From NCBI GenBank assembly GCA_023443455.1, contig JAEZUE010000069.1:1-64000 (forward strand): a DNA stretch of 64,000 bases, read 5' to 3'. The stretch's first letter is position 1; every line of letters starts with the position of its first letter. The position numbers and the translations under genes were made by a program. Below the pieces are notes generated by a model. It ran no database searches. It saw only the letters and a program-made list of their open reading frames with translations, and was not told the origin of the DNA. Shown here piece after piece: positions 39,636 to 47,792 of this stretch. The DNA is from Verrucomicrobiota bacterium (GTDB taxonomy: Bacteria > Verrucomicrobiota > Verrucomicrobiia > Opitutales > Opitutaceae).

Positions 39636-39719
39636 GTAGGGGCGGTACCCGCTCCAGACCGTCCCTGGCTGGGGGCCTGCGTGGGTGCGGAAGGGGCGGG
39701 CGGAAGCCGCGCCCTCTAC
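39636..39719. repeat. GTAG-headed inverted repeat pair
   Basis: The left unit starts GTAGGGGCGGTACCCGCTCC at 39636 (core GCGGTACCCGC). The right unit reads GTAGAGGGCGCGGCTTCCGC from 39719 on the minus strand. They are head-out, 84 bp end to end, and lie between the coiled-coil protein and hom, whose genes converge. Confidence 0.6.
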
Positions 39720-39763
39720 AGGCAAAACCGGCGTACTCGCGGTAACGGTGACTGAAATACAAA

Positions 39764-39783
39764 GGGCGCCGCATGCGGCGCCC
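39764..39783 (-). terminator. Palindromic terminator of hom
   Basis: GGGCGCCGCATGCGGCGCCC is a perfect 20-bp palindrome, 42 bp after the hom stop, followed on the minus strand by TTTGTATTTC. Confidence 0.7.
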
Positions 39784-39825
39784 CGGCGCTTGGGAGCGGG
39801 TTGGCTCGCTTCGATGTTCTTCGCC

Positions 39826-41178
39826 CTACTCGAAATTCTCGACCGTGAGGAGCAGCGACGGGCCCTTGACGGTCGGGAGCTTGGCGATGGCGGTGCGGGC
39901 CTTGTCCATCGCGGCGCGGCTCGCGCGGTGGGTCATGAGGATCAGCGGCACGGTGTCGCCCTCGTGGCCTTCGGGCTGCACGATCGAGGCGATGCTGATG
40001 CCCGCGTCGCTGAGGATGGCCGAGACCTTCGCGATGACACCGGGTTTGTCGACGACGTTGAGGCGGAGGTAGAAGCGTGAGGAGACCTCGCCGAAGGGCA
40101 CGACCTTGCCCTTCGCGCACGGCACGAAGGCCGGCACCCGGGTGTTCGACCCGTGGGCGAGGTCGAGGGCGGCGTCGGCCAGGTCGCCGAGCACGGCGCT
40201 GGCGGTGGCATCCTTGCCCGCGCCGCGGCCGTAGTAGAGGGTGTCGCCGATCGGGAAACCGGAGACGAAGACGGCGTTGAAGACGTCGTTCACGCTCGAG
40301 AGCACATGGCTCTGGGGCACGAGCGTCGGCGCGACGGCCACGCTGATGCGGGTCGGCTCGGCGGCGGTCTTCTTGGCCTTCGTCCTGCCCTTGGCCGGCT
40401 TGGCGGCGGCCGGGGCGACGAGCACGGAACCGAGCAGCTTGACCGAGTAGCCGAGCTGCTGGGCGAAGCGGATGTCGAGCGGGGTGATCTGGCGGATGCC
40501 CTCGACATGGACGTCGTGGTGGTCGACCCAGAAGCCGTGCGCGAGGGAGGCGAGGATGCCGGTCTTGTGGGCCGCGTCGAAGCCGTCGACATCGAGGGTC
40601 GGGTCGGCCTCGGCGTAGCCGAGGCGCTGGGCGTCGGCGAGCACGTCGCCGAAGGCGGCGCCCTCGCGGGTCATGCGGGTGAGGATGTAGTTGCAGGTGC
40701 CGTTGACGATGCCGTAGATGCGCTCGAAGCGGTTGCCGACGAGGGCCTCGCGCAGTGTCTTGATGATCGGGATACCGCCGGCGACGCTGGCCTCGTAGTA
40801 GAGGTTGGCGCCGCCCTTCTTCGCGGCGGCGAAGAGCTCGGGGCCGTGGGCGGAGAGCAGGGCCTTGTTGGCGGTGACGACCGCCTTGCCGGCCTCGAGG
40901 GCGGCGACGACGATGGTCTTGGCGATGCCGGTGCCGCCGACCAGCTCGGTGACGATTTGGATCTCGGGATCGTTGACCACATCCTTCCAGTCGGTGGTCA
41001 TGAGCTTGCGGTCGATCGGGTAGGGCCGGGGCTCGTCGAAGGCCTTGACCGCAACCTTGCGGACCACGAGGCGGACGCCGGTTCGGGCCGCCATGAGCTC
41101 CGCGTTTTCCTTGAGGGCGTTGAACACGCCGCTGCCCACGGTGCCACCGCCGATCATGCCGAGATTGATCTGTTTCAT
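39826..41178 (-). CDS. hom: Homoserine dehydrogenase
   Basis: A 450-residue enzyme that reduces aspartate semialdehyde to homoserine for threonine and methionine. The NAD(P) motif GGGTVGSGV is at residues 10-18. The catalytic region includes EASVAGGIPIIKTLREAL, IYGIVNGTCNYILTRM and AEADPTLDVDGFDAAHK. A C-terminal ACT domain (YLRLNVVDKPGVIAKVSAIL) indicates allosteric control by threonine. An Ala/Lys/Pro-rich insert (APAAAKPAKGRTKAKKTAA) in the middle is unusual and looks like a surface loop. ATG 41178 fits, with AGAGA-type ribosome-binding site. It is divergent from the Gfo/Idh gene. Confidence 0.95.
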   Translation of the reverse strand: MKQINLGMIGGGTVGSGVFNALKENAELMAARTGVRLVVRKVAVKAFDEPRPYPIDRKLMTTDWKDVVNDPEIQIVTELVGGTGIAKTIVVAALEAGKAVVTANKALLSAHGPELFAAAKKGGANLYYEASVAGGIPIIKTLREALVGNRFERIYGIVNGTCNYILTRMTREGAAFGDVLADAQRLGYAEADPTLDVDGFDAAHKTGILASLAHGFWVDHHDVHVEGIRQITPLDIRFAQQLGYSVKLLGSVLVAPAAAKPAKGRTKAKKTAAEPTRISVAVAPTLVPQSHVLSSVNDVFNAVFVSGFPIGDTLYYGRGAGKDATASAVLGDLADAALDLAHGSNTRVPAFVPCAKGKVVPFGEVSSRFYLRLNVVDKPGVIAKVSAILSDAGISIASIVQPEGHEGDTVPLILMTHRASRAAMDKARTAIAKLPTVKGPSLLLTVENFE

Positions 41179-41370
41179 AGAGAGAAGGGTTCCGGAGCAA
41201 AAACGGCACATTGTGGTGCGACAACGTTTGTTTGGCCGAAATCGTGTGCGGGGTTCCGGCGGACCGGGACGGGGTGGCGGGCCGGCGCGACGCATTGAAG
41301 CGCGGTCTTTGGTGGTGGCGGTCGGGGAAATCGGATCGCGGGGCGTGGTGCTTGCATCCAAGTTGCGCGC

Positions 41371-42441
41371 ATGAGCACCCCCTCTGCAGCACCCCGATAT
41401 CGCGCGGCCGTGATCGGCTGCGGACGCCCGTGGAAGACCGAAGGAGCGACCGGCTTCGGCATGGCGCACCGGCATGCGGCCGGTTATGCGGCCTCGGGCC
41501 GGTGCGAGCTGGTCGCGGCGGTGGATCTGGTGCGGGAGCGGGGCGAGGAATTCGTGGCCGCGCACAATCCCGCGGCGGCGGTGTTCGTCGACCATGTCGA
41601 AATGATGGAGACGGCGAAGCCGGACATCGTCAGCGTCTGCCTGTGGCCGCAGCTGCATGCCGAGGTGGTGTGCCGGCTGGCGACGTTTCGCCCGAAAATC
41701 ATCCTCTGCGAGAAGCCGATGGATGTGCACTGGGACGCGGCGTTGCGCATGCACGAGGAGTGTCGGGCGCACGGGGTGTTGCTGGCGATCAACCATCAGC
41801 GGCGTTTCAATCTCCCGCTGATGAAGGCGAAGGCGTTGCTCGACGCCGGCGAGATCGGCGCGCTGCGGCGCATGGAGGGGGCGTGGCACAACATCGCCGA
41901 CTCGGGCTCGCACGTGCTCGACCTGTTCTTCTTCTTCAACAACGACACGCCCGCCGACTGGGTGCTCGGGCAGATCGACCTGCGCGACGCGCAGACGGTG
42001 TTCGGCGCGCTGCACGCCGGACACGGGGTCAGCGAGATCCGGTTCGGGAACGGTGTGCGGGCGGTCTTCCGTTTCGGCAAGGATCACGGGGAGAACGGGT
42101 GTCTGCTCCGGCTGACCGGCGAGCGCGGCGAGATCGAGATCGGCTTCTCCGAGCCGTGGCTGCGGGTCCGGCGGACGGACAAACCGGATTGGGAAATCCT
42201 GGATACGGGCGAGAGCATCCACGACGACCGGGGCATCTACCGCGCGATCGCGGAGACGATCGCGTGTCTGGAGGCGGGAGAGGTGCCGCAGCTCGACAGT
42301 TCGCGGGCGCTCGGGGCGACCGAACTCATCTTCGCGACGCACGAGTCGTCACGGCGGCGCGGTCGGGTCGATCTGCCGTTGCCGGCGGGCCGTTGCGCGC
42401 TGCTCGAGATGGTCGCAGCGGGCGAGTTGAAGGTCGGTTGA
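41371..42441 (+). CDS. Gfo/Idh/MocA-family oxidoreductase
   Basis: A 356-residue NAD(P)-dependent dehydrogenase. The Rossmann start RAAVIGCGRPWK is near residue 10, the conserved EKPMDVHWDAAL motif is near 118, and INHQRRFNLPLMKAK near 145 includes the basic residue of the family. Substrates are usually sugars, inositols or their derivatives. The neighbour 76 bp downstream is a TIM-barrel sugar isomerase/epimerase of the kind often paired with Gfo/Idh enzymes in Verrucomicrobia catabolic units, so they likely act in one polyol or sugar pathway. No transporter is adjacent. Confidence 0.92.
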   Translation: MSTPSAAPRYRAAVIGCGRPWKTEGATGFGMAHRHAAGYAASGRCELVAAVDLVRERGEEFVAAHNPAAAVFVDHVEMMETAKPDIVSVCLWPQLHAEVVCRLATFRPKIILCEKPMDVHWDAALRMHEECRAHGVLLAINHQRRFNLPLMKAKALLDAGEIGALRRMEGAWHNIADSGSHVLDLFFFFNNDTPADWVLGQIDLRDAQTVFGALHAGHGVSEIRFGNGVRAVFRFGKDHGENGCLLRLTGERGEIEIGFSEPWLRVRRTDKPDWEILDTGESIHDDRGIYRAIAETIACLEAGEVPQLDSSRALGATELIFATHESSRRRGRVDLPLPAGRCALLEMVAAGELKVG

Positions 42442-42517
42442 GGCGGTCGGCGTCCCCGGCCCTTTGTTCCTGCCGTTTCCAACACTTCACGTACACTGTC
42501 GCTCGACCCGATCTCCC

Positions 42518-43372
42518 ATGTTTGCATCCTTGAATCCCGGACACATAGGCCTCGAGGCATCGCTCGACGAGGGGCTGGCCCTGGCGGAGCGCCATGGATT
42601 CGGCGGTTTCGACGCGTCGTTGACGCAGCTCGTGGACGCGGTGGCCGAACGTGGTGCGCAGGCGGTGCGGGAGTTGTTCCTGGCACGCGGTCTGCGGGTC
42701 GGCGCATGGTGTCTGCCTTTCGTGCCCTACGCCGTTCCGGAGGAGGAGTGGGCGGAGTGGTTGCCGAAGTTGCCCGCGCTGTTCGCCGCGGCGGCGGAGG
42801 TGGGCGCGGATCGGGCGTGCATGTGGATTCTTCCCGGCGACAACGAGCGGGAGTATGCCGACAACTTCGAGCACCACATCGAGCGTTTCCGGCCGGTCGC
42901 GCAGGCGTTGGCGGCGCAGGGAATCCGGCTGGGTCTGGAGTTCGTGGGGCCGGAAAGTGCGGCGCGTGCGTTCACGCACCCGTTCATCCGCACCCCGGCG
43001 GGCATGCTCGAACTCGGCCACGCGATCGGGCCGAACTGCGGGCTGCTGCTCGACTCGTGGCATTGGCATTGCGTCGGGGGCGTTGTCGCCGACATCGCCT
43101 CGCTGACGCGGCAACAGATCGTGCACGTGCACGTGAACGACGCGCCGGCCGGTGTGCCCACGGATCAACTTCAGGATGCGTGCCGCCGGCTGCCGGTCGC
43201 CACCGGGGTGATCGACCTCGCCGGGTTCATGGCGGTGTTGGCCAAGGCGGACTACGACGGGCCGGTCACCGCGGAGCCGTTCGACGCCACGGTCAATGCG
43301 CTCCCCGCCGAGGAGGCGGTCGCGTTGACGGCAAAGGCGACACGCCGGGCGTTGGCGTTGGCCGGGCGTTGA
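42518..43372 (+). CDS. Sugar phosphate isomerase/epimerase (xylose isomerase-like TIM barrel)
   Basis: A 284-residue AP endonuclease family 2 TIM-barrel protein. Signatures are GLEASLDEGLALAERHGFGG near the start, GLEFVGPES with the first metal-ligand Glu, LLLDSWHWHCVG with Asp and His ligands, VHVHVNDAPAG, and a final GPVTAEPFD Glu. Such enzymes isomerise or epimerise ketoses or inosose-like compounds. It follows the Gfo/Idh gene at 76 bp on the same strand, supporting a shared pathway. ATG 42518 gives the family start MFASLNPGHIGL. Confidence 0.9.
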   Translation: MFASLNPGHIGLEASLDEGLALAERHGFGGFDASLTQLVDAVAERGAQAVRELFLARGLRVGAWCLPFVPYAVPEEEWAEWLPKLPALFAAAAEVGADRACMWILPGDNEREYADNFEHHIERFRPVAQALAAQGIRLGLEFVGPESAARAFTHPFIRTPAGMLELGHAIGPNCGLLLDSWHWHCVGGVVADIASLTRQQIVHVHVNDAPAGVPTDQLQDACRRLPVATGVIDLAGFMAVLAKADYDGPVTAEPFDATVNALPAEEAVALTAKATRRALALAGR

Positions 43373-43382
43373 AAAAGAAAAG

Positions 43383-43403
43383 GGGCACGCGGTCGGCGTG
43401 CCC
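43383..43403 (-). terminator. Terminator of the YqaA-type gene
   Basis: GGGCACGC-GGTCG-GCGTGCCC with a perfect 8-bp stem; on the minus strand it is followed by CTTTTCTTTTTC. It is 29 bp after the stop of the minus-strand gene and could also serve the converging isomerase gene. Confidence 0.82.
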
Positions 43404-43432
43404 TTCGAGGTGCGGCGGAATGGTCGGTGTGC

Positions 43433-44083
43433 TCAGAACACGTACTTGATCGCGACGAAGCCGAGCACGCCGAGTCCGAAGAGGCCGAGTGCGGCCCATT
43501 CGAGGTACCGGTCGAGCAGTCGCTTCACGGGCGGGCCGAAGTAGAAGATCGTGCCGGCCACGAGCATGAAACGCGCGGTGCGGCCGATGGCCGAGGCGGC
43601 GACGAGCGTGAGCAACGGCACCTGTTCATGGAAGACGCCAGCCGCGATGGTGAAGACCTTGTAGGGGATCGGGGTGAACGCTGCGCCCAGGATGGCGAGG
43701 AAGGCGTTGCCGCCGTAGAGCTCGGCGACCTTGTCCCAGGCGGCGCCGTAGTGGAGCAGATCGAAGATGATCCAGCGGCCGACCGGCTCGGCGGCGAAGC
43801 CGATGTAGTAGCCGCCGATGCCGCCGAGCACCGAACCCACGGCGCACCAGGCGGCGAACTTGAAGGACTTTCTCGCCGCCCCCATGCAGAGCGCGATCAG
43901 CAGCACGTCGGGCGGGATCGGGAAGAACGACGACTCGAGGAAGGCCAGTACGAACAGGGCGGGTACGCCGTAGGGCGTATCGGCCCAGTGCAGCACCCAG
44001 TTGTAGAGGCGTTTGAGCAGGTTGGGGCGGGGCGCCTTGGCCTCCGCGGGGTCGGCGACGGGCATTGGTGCGGGTGCGTTCAT
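43433..44083 (-). CDS. YqaA/DedA-type membrane protein (VTT domain)
   Basis: A 216-residue inner-membrane protein of the SNARE-associated/VTT family, YqaA branch. Signatures include ALFVLAFLESSFFPIPPDVL with the re-entrant loop Pro-Pro-Asp, GSVLGGIGGYYIGFAAEPVG, and ILGAAFTPIPYKVFTIAAGV. Four or five membrane helices are predicted. DedA relatives take part in lipid flipping and membrane homeostasis; the YqaA branch is uncharacterised. ATG 44083 is chosen; a GTG six bases upstream is possible. The first ~25 residues are Pro/Ala-rich and cytosolic. Confidence 0.9.
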   Translation of the reverse strand: MNAPAPMPVADPAEAKAPRPNLLKRLYNWVLHWADTPYGVPALFVLAFLESSFFPIPPDVLLIALCMGAARKSFKFAAWCAVGSVLGGIGGYYIGFAAEPVGRWIIFDLLHYGAAWDKVAELYGGNAFLAILGAAFTPIPYKVFTIAAGVFHEQVPLLTLVAASAIGRTARFMLVAGTIFYFGPPVKRLLDRYLEWAALGLFGLGVLGFVAIKYVF

Positions 44084-44094
44084 GGGCACAAGAA

Positions 44095-44125
44095 AAGGGC
44101 AGGCCGGTGGTTTGGCTCTGCCCTT
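44095..44125 (-). terminator. Terminator of the small basic protein gene
   Basis: AAGGGCAG and CTGCCCTT (8 bp perfect, plus inner GCC/GGC) form a stem; on the minus strand it is followed by TTCTTG. It lies 29 bp after the stop of the small basic protein gene. Confidence 0.65.
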
Positions 44126-44153
44126 GGGGGAAGTTGAAACGTGGCGACGAGGC

Positions 44154-44309
44154 TTATTCCTCGGGCTTGGTCTTGCGCAGACCCATCACGCGCTCGCCTT
44201 CCTTCCACTGGCCGCGTTTCTTGAGGAGCTCGACGCGCTCGAAGCGCTTGAGGACATTTCGTTTGGAGCCGGTGGTGGCGGCGCTGCGGAAGCTGGTGTG
44301 CTGGGACAT
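44154..44309 (-). CDS. PVC-type small basic protein (TIGR04137-like)
   Basis: A 51-residue protein, MSQHTSFRSAATTGSKRNVL, then KRFERVELLKKRGQWKEGER and VMGLRKTKPEE. This matches from memory the small basic protein family restricted to Planctomycetes, Verrucomicrobia and Chlamydiae, thought to be ribosome-associated because of its size, charge and conservation. The SKRNVLKRFERV block is the hallmark. It is strongly G/C-biased in third positions, is flanked by a terminator, and is 15 bp from cutA on the same strand. The exact role is not established. Confidence 0.88.
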   Translation of the reverse strand: MSQHTSFRSAATTGSKRNVLKRFERVELLKKRGQWKEGERVMGLRKTKPEE

Positions 44310-44324
44310 GGTCCGTACGGGCGG

Positions 44325-44663
44325 TTAGACGTTGGTGTCGTTGGAAAAGTGGCCGAGTGAAGAGGCCTCGAATGCCCAGTTCAAGTATTTTTCCCCAACG
44401 TGTTCGGCTTGGACGGCGATCCACTCGGGAGTTTCGTAGGGATGTTCGGCCAAAACGCGGCCTTCGAGAAGCGAGAGCTGCTCGGGTGTGCATTTGAACA
44501 TGAGGCGCCATTCCTCGCCCTTCTCGAGCTTGCCCTGCCACCAGTAGAGCGAGGTGACCGGCCCTTCGATCTGGGCGCAGGCCGCCACCCGGTGCTCCAT
44601 GACGGAGCGGGCGAGCTGTTCGGCCTTCTCGCGCGAATCCACGGTTGTCCAAGCGATCCACAT
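44325..44663 (-). CDS. cutA: Divalent-cation tolerance protein CutA
   Basis: A 112-residue CutA1 protein, a small trimeric protein with ferredoxin-like fold whose true role is unresolved despite its copper-tolerance name. It shows WIAWTTVDSREKAEQLARSV, the conserved CAQIEGPVTSLYWWQGKLEK, EWRLMFKC and HPYETPEWIAV. The ATG at 44663 (MWIAWTT) is taken; an ATG nine bases upstream is possible. It is divergent from rpoZ with 116 bp between and probably co-transcribed with the small basic protein gene. Confidence 0.93.
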   Translation of the reverse strand: MWIAWTTVDSREKAEQLARSVMEHRVAACAQIEGPVTSLYWWQGKLEKGEEWRLMFKCTPEQLSLLEGRVLAEHPYETPEWIAVQAEHVGEKYLNWAFEASSLGHFSNDTNV

Positions 44664-44779
44664 GCCGGGCATCGTGCCGGGAAGTCGGCGGCCGGCAAGC
44701 CGCCGCAAAAACTTCACTCTTGACCGGGTCGCGCGCCGGCCGCCTTCTGTGCGTTTCACTTTTCCCAAGGAGGCACTCC

Positions 44780-44977
44780 GTGAGAGACGAATATCTGAGA
44801 GACGCGCAAAAGGTCATCAACGACGCCAACCTGCTGATCAACGTGGTTTCCCGCCGCGTGAAACAGCTCAAGCGTGGCAGCCGTCCGCTCGTGGAGTCGC
44901 TCGAGAAGCTCAACCCCGAGGACATCGCCCTGCGCGAGATCATCGAGGGCAAGATCAAGTACGAGTTCGTCGAGTAA
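44780..44977 (+). CDS. rpoZ: RNA polymerase omega subunit
   Basis: A 65-residue protein starting at GTG 44780, with a strong ribosome-binding site CAAGGAGG 6 bases upstream. The sequence RDEYLRDAQKVINDANLLIN then VVSRRVKQLKRGSRPLVESL and ALREIIEGKIKYEF shows the omega signature (ISxRxxQLxxG, ALREIxxGKI). Omega helps assemble the beta-prime subunit. It lies 79 bp upstream of smpB in the same direction. A near-consensus -35 box TTGACC occurs at 44720-44725, but the -10 is weak. Confidence 0.9.
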   Translation: MRDEYLRDAQKVINDANLLINVVSRRVKQLKRGSRPLVESLEKLNPEDIALREIIEGKIKYEFVE

Positions 44978-45056
44978 CCGCGTTCGCCGTCGGTTGCGCG
45001 GCATCTGCCGCGGGGGAATTCGCCATTGGCCGCTTTCGGGCGGTCGCATTCAAGTC

Positions 45057-45530
45057 GTGGCCGCAGCCAAGAAAAAGGACCAGCGTTTCACCGAGGTCCG
45101 CAACCCCAAGGCGTTGCGGGACTATTTCGTCGAGGCCCGTTTCGAGGCGGGCATCGCGCTGCGCGGCGGCGAGGTGAAGTCGATCCGGGCTGGCCGGGCC
45201 CAATTGGCCGACGCCTTCGTGCGCATCGAGCGGGGCGAGGCCTGGCTGTACGGGCTTCATGTCGAGGAGTATGAATACAGCGGTTACGTGAAGTGCGATC
45301 CGCGCCGGGTGCGCAAGCTGCTGCTGCATCGCAACGAGCTGCGCAAGCTCTCCGAGGGGGTCGACAAGGCCGGCAAGGCACTGGTGGCGCTGCGGCTCTA
45401 TTTCAAGGAGGCCCTGGTCAAGGTCGAGATCGCGTTGGCCACCGGCAAGAAGCAGTACGACAAACGCGACGACATCAAGAAACGCGAGAACGACCGCGAC
45501 ATCGCGCGGGTGCTGCGCTCGCGGCGTTGA
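45057..45530 (+). CDS. smpB: SsrA-binding protein SmpB
   Basis: A 157-residue SmpB, the tmRNA partner for ribosome rescue. Signatures are NPKALRDYFVEARFEAGIAL, RGGEVKSIRAGRAQLADAFV, LHVEEYEYSGYVKCDPRRVR, KLLLHRNELRKL and the basic C-terminal tail KKQYDKRDDIKKRENDRDIA that enters the mRNA channel. GTG 45057 is chosen because the family start VAAAKKKDQRF begins there. It is downstream of rpoZ. No tmRNA gene was recognised in the window. Confidence 0.95.
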   Translation: MAAAKKKDQRFTEVRNPKALRDYFVEARFEAGIALRGGEVKSIRAGRAQLADAFVRIERGEAWLYGLHVEEYEYSGYVKCDPRRVRKLLLHRNELRKLSEGVDKAGKALVALRLYFKEALVKVEIALATGKKQYDKRDDIKKRENDRDIARVLRSRR

Positions 45531-45540
45531 GGATCGGGGG

Positions 45541-47151
45541 TTATTCCAGCCGGAGGTGCTGGTACCGCCGGAAACCGAGGGGCGCCGGCTCCCAGCCCCG
45601 CACCGACGGGTCGATCAGGTAGGCATGGGCACCGTGGTAGAGCGGTGCGACGGGCAGCGCTTCGAGCAGGCGGGCCTCCGCTTCCCGATAGAGCGTGTTG
45701 CGCCGCCTCGGGTCCGGCTCCGCGGCCGCGGTGCGCACGAGCTGGTCGTAACCGGTATCGGCCCAGCCGGTGGCATTGTTGCCGCTGTCGGAGAGGAACA
45801 GCTCGAGGAAGGCGACCGGGTCGGCGTAGTCGGCGATCCAACGCGCAAGCGAGAGGTCGTAGGCGAGGCGGCGCTCCTCGGCGATCCAGACGTTCTTCTC
45901 CTTGGGCGCGAGCGCGACGGCCACCCCGAGTTCGCGCTGCCACATCTGCTGGAGTGCCTCGAGCACCTTCCGGTTCAGGTCGGAGGTGAATCCGATCGCC
46001 TCACAGGAACGGAATCCCCGGCCTTCGGGATACCCGGCTTCCGCGATCAGGCGCCGCGCCTCGGCGGGCGCGAAGGCGATGCCGGCAGGCGGCGTGTATC
46101 CGGAAAGCCCTTCGGTCGTGAGGGTGAGGCCGGGGCGTTGACCGCCCGAGGTGACGGTCTCGGTCAACGCGCGGCGGTCGATCGCGAGCGCGAAGGCGCG
46201 GCGGACGCGCGCATCGTCGAAGGGAGGGCGGGTGGTGTTGAAGCGCAGGAAGTTCGCCTCGATCACGGGATCGGTGCGTAGTGCCGAGGGGCGGGTTGCC
46301 CGGTAGTGGGCGATGCGCGGCGCCGGCAGGTCGGCGGTGAGGTGCAACTGGCCGGTGCGGAAGGCTGCTTCCTGCGCCGAGGCTTGCTCGTAGGGATGGA
46401 AGACGAGCGCATTGAGCCGTGCGGGTTCGTGGAAGTGCGGGTTGCGCGTGGCCACGAGCTGGCGGTTGGGCGACCACTCGGCGAGGGTGAACGGGCCGTT
46501 GCCGATCAGAACCCCCGGGCGGGTCCAGCGCCCGCTCTCGCCGCCGCCGGCGCCGGCCTCTTCGATCGTGCGGCGGGGTACGGGGAACGCGACCGGCAGG
46601 GAGAGGATGGCGGGTAGCAGGGGAGTCGGCCGGGCGAGCCCGATCACCAGGGTCGAGGGGTTCGGCACCCGGAGATCGACTGAAGTTGGATCACTGTTAC
46701 GCCCGGAATTGTAGTCCTCGGCCCCGCGGATCGGGTGCAGCACGTACGCGTATTCGGAGGCCGTTTCGGGCGCGAGGGCGCGGCGCAGCGACCAGGCGAA
46801 ATCCTCGGCGGTGAGGGGGGATCCGTCCGACCAGCGAAGGTCGGGGCGGAGGTGGAAGGTCCAGACGAGCCCGTCGGTGGAGCTCTCCCAGCGTAGTGCC
46901 GCGGCGGGAACCGGTGACGACGTCGCCTCGTCGAGCGCGGTGAGGCCTTCAAACAGCGCGAGCGACACGTTCATCTGATCCATGTTGATCTGCCGCTGCG
47001 GGTCGAGTTCTCCCGGTTCGGAGCCCAGCGCCAAGTGCAGCGTGCCGGTGCGCCGACCGGCCTCGACACGGGTCTCACGGCGGGCGCAGCCGCCGAGCAA
47101 CGTGCACAGGAGAACGACCACGATCAGCGGAAGCGGAGGGTGCCGGAGCAT
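45541..47151 (-). CDS. oppA: Peptide ABC transporter substrate-binding lipoprotein
   Basis: A 536-residue OppA/SBP_bac_5 family lipoprotein. The signal peptide ends in the lipobox LLGGC at about residue 22. Family segments include LALGSEPGELDPQRQINMDQ, VWTFHLRPDLRWSDGSPLTA, EDFAWSLRRAL, GNGPFTLAEWSPNRQL, VRRAFALAIDRRAL and YDLSLARWIADYADPVAFLE. It would capture oligopeptides at the outer face of the inner membrane. Two transporter ATPases lie 1.4-4.2 kb away on the same strand, but no permease gene is present here. It is convergent with smpB, 10 bp apart. Confidence 0.93.
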   Translation of the reverse strand: MLRHPPLPLIVVVLLCTLLGGCARRETRVEAGRRTGTLHLALGSEPGELDPQRQINMDQMNVSLALFEGLTALDEATSSPVPAAALRWESSTDGLVWTFHLRPDLRWSDGSPLTAEDFAWSLRRALAPETASEYAYVLHPIRGAEDYNSGRNSDPTSVDLRVPNPSTLVIGLARPTPLLPAILSLPVAFPVPRRTIEEAGAGGGESGRWTRPGVLIGNGPFTLAEWSPNRQLVATRNPHFHEPARLNALVFHPYEQASAQEAAFRTGQLHLTADLPAPRIAHYRATRPSALRTDPVIEANFLRFNTTRPPFDDARVRRAFALAIDRRALTETVTSGGQRPGLTLTTEGLSGYTPPAGIAFAPAEARRLIAEAGYPEGRGFRSCEAIGFTSDLNRKVLEALQQMWQRELGVAVALAPKEKNVWIAEERRLAYDLSLARWIADYADPVAFLELFLSDSGNNATGWADTGYDQLVRTAAAEPDPRRRNTLYREAEARLLEALPVAPLYHGAHAYLIDPSVRGWEPAPLGFRRYQHLRLE

Positions 47152-47220
47152 GGCGGGGGAGGATGCCGGCAGGCGGGGCGGCCGCAACTTCGGGTGTGCG
47201 ACGTCGGTGTCGAAAACACG

Positions 47221-47245
47221 AAGCCCGGCCGAGAGGGCCGGGCTT
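47221..47245 (-). terminator. Terminator of the receiver-domain gene
   Basis: AAGCCCGGCC-GAGAG-GGCCGGGCTT, perfect 10-bp stem, 31 bp after the stop, with CGTGTTTTCG following on the minus strand. It separates the regulator from oppA. Confidence 0.8.
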
Positions 47246-47276
47246 CCAGTGTGTTTGTGTGGGCTGTGGGAAAGGC

Positions 47277-47672
47277 TCAGTGCAGGTCCTTGATCGCGGG
47301 TGGGGTGGCGTCGGGCCAATGCTGGATGATCAGGTCGGCGAGGCGGCGCCAGCCGAAGGGTTTGGCCAGCACGGTCTTGAGGGAGGGCAGGCGCCGCATC
47401 TCCTCTTCGCCAAATTTCAGGCTGTGGCCAGTGATGAGGATCGCGGGTACTTCCGGGTACGCCTGCTGCAGGTTGCGGATCAGTTCGATGCCGTTCATCA
47501 CGGGCATGTAATAGTCGGTGACCAGTACGCCGACTTCTCCCGATTGGATGGCCTTCAACGCGTCGGCGGGGCGGTTGTAGGCTTCCACAGGACAGGTCAT
47601 GTTGTCGTTGAGGATCTGGGCGAGCAGTTCCGTGAACGACTTCTCATCATCGACGATGAGGACCTTTTTCAT
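47277..47672 (-). CDS. Single-domain response regulator
   Basis: A 131-residue protein consisting of one receiver domain. Acidic pocket DDE in VLIVDDEKSFTELL, phospho-acceptor Asp in VLVTDYYMPVMNG (about residue 52), conserved Thr in AILITGHS, and Lys in VLAKPFGW are all present. It lacks an output domain, so it would act through protein partners or as a phosphate shuttle. The nearest kinase in the window is the propeller sensor at 51.5 kb, but there is no evidence they pair. ATG 47672 begins the domain. Confidence 0.93.
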   Translation of the reverse strand: MKKVLIVDDEKSFTELLAQILNDNMTCPVEAYNRPADALKAIQSGEVGVLVTDYYMPVMNGIELIRNLQQAYPEVPAILITGHSLKFGEEEMRRLPSLKTVLAKPFGWRRLADLIIQHWPDATPPAIKDLH

Positions 47673-47792
47673 ACTTGCTGGATGGGTGGTGGGGGAAACG
47701 GGGTCGGACAAGTAAGTCTTTGCTACTCGTGAGGCTGGGTGCTTACAAACCATTTTCCGGAATTTTCCGAGTTCCCCCAGGTCCTTTCACTC

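Noticed and set aside
44720..44750. Sigma-70 promoter for rpoZ from TTGACC
   Set aside because: A good -35 but no acceptable -10 at the right spacing; mentioned only within the rpoZ entry.
44780..45530. tmRNA gene close to smpB
   Set aside because: No tag-like open frame or tRNA-Ala-like ends were found around smpB.
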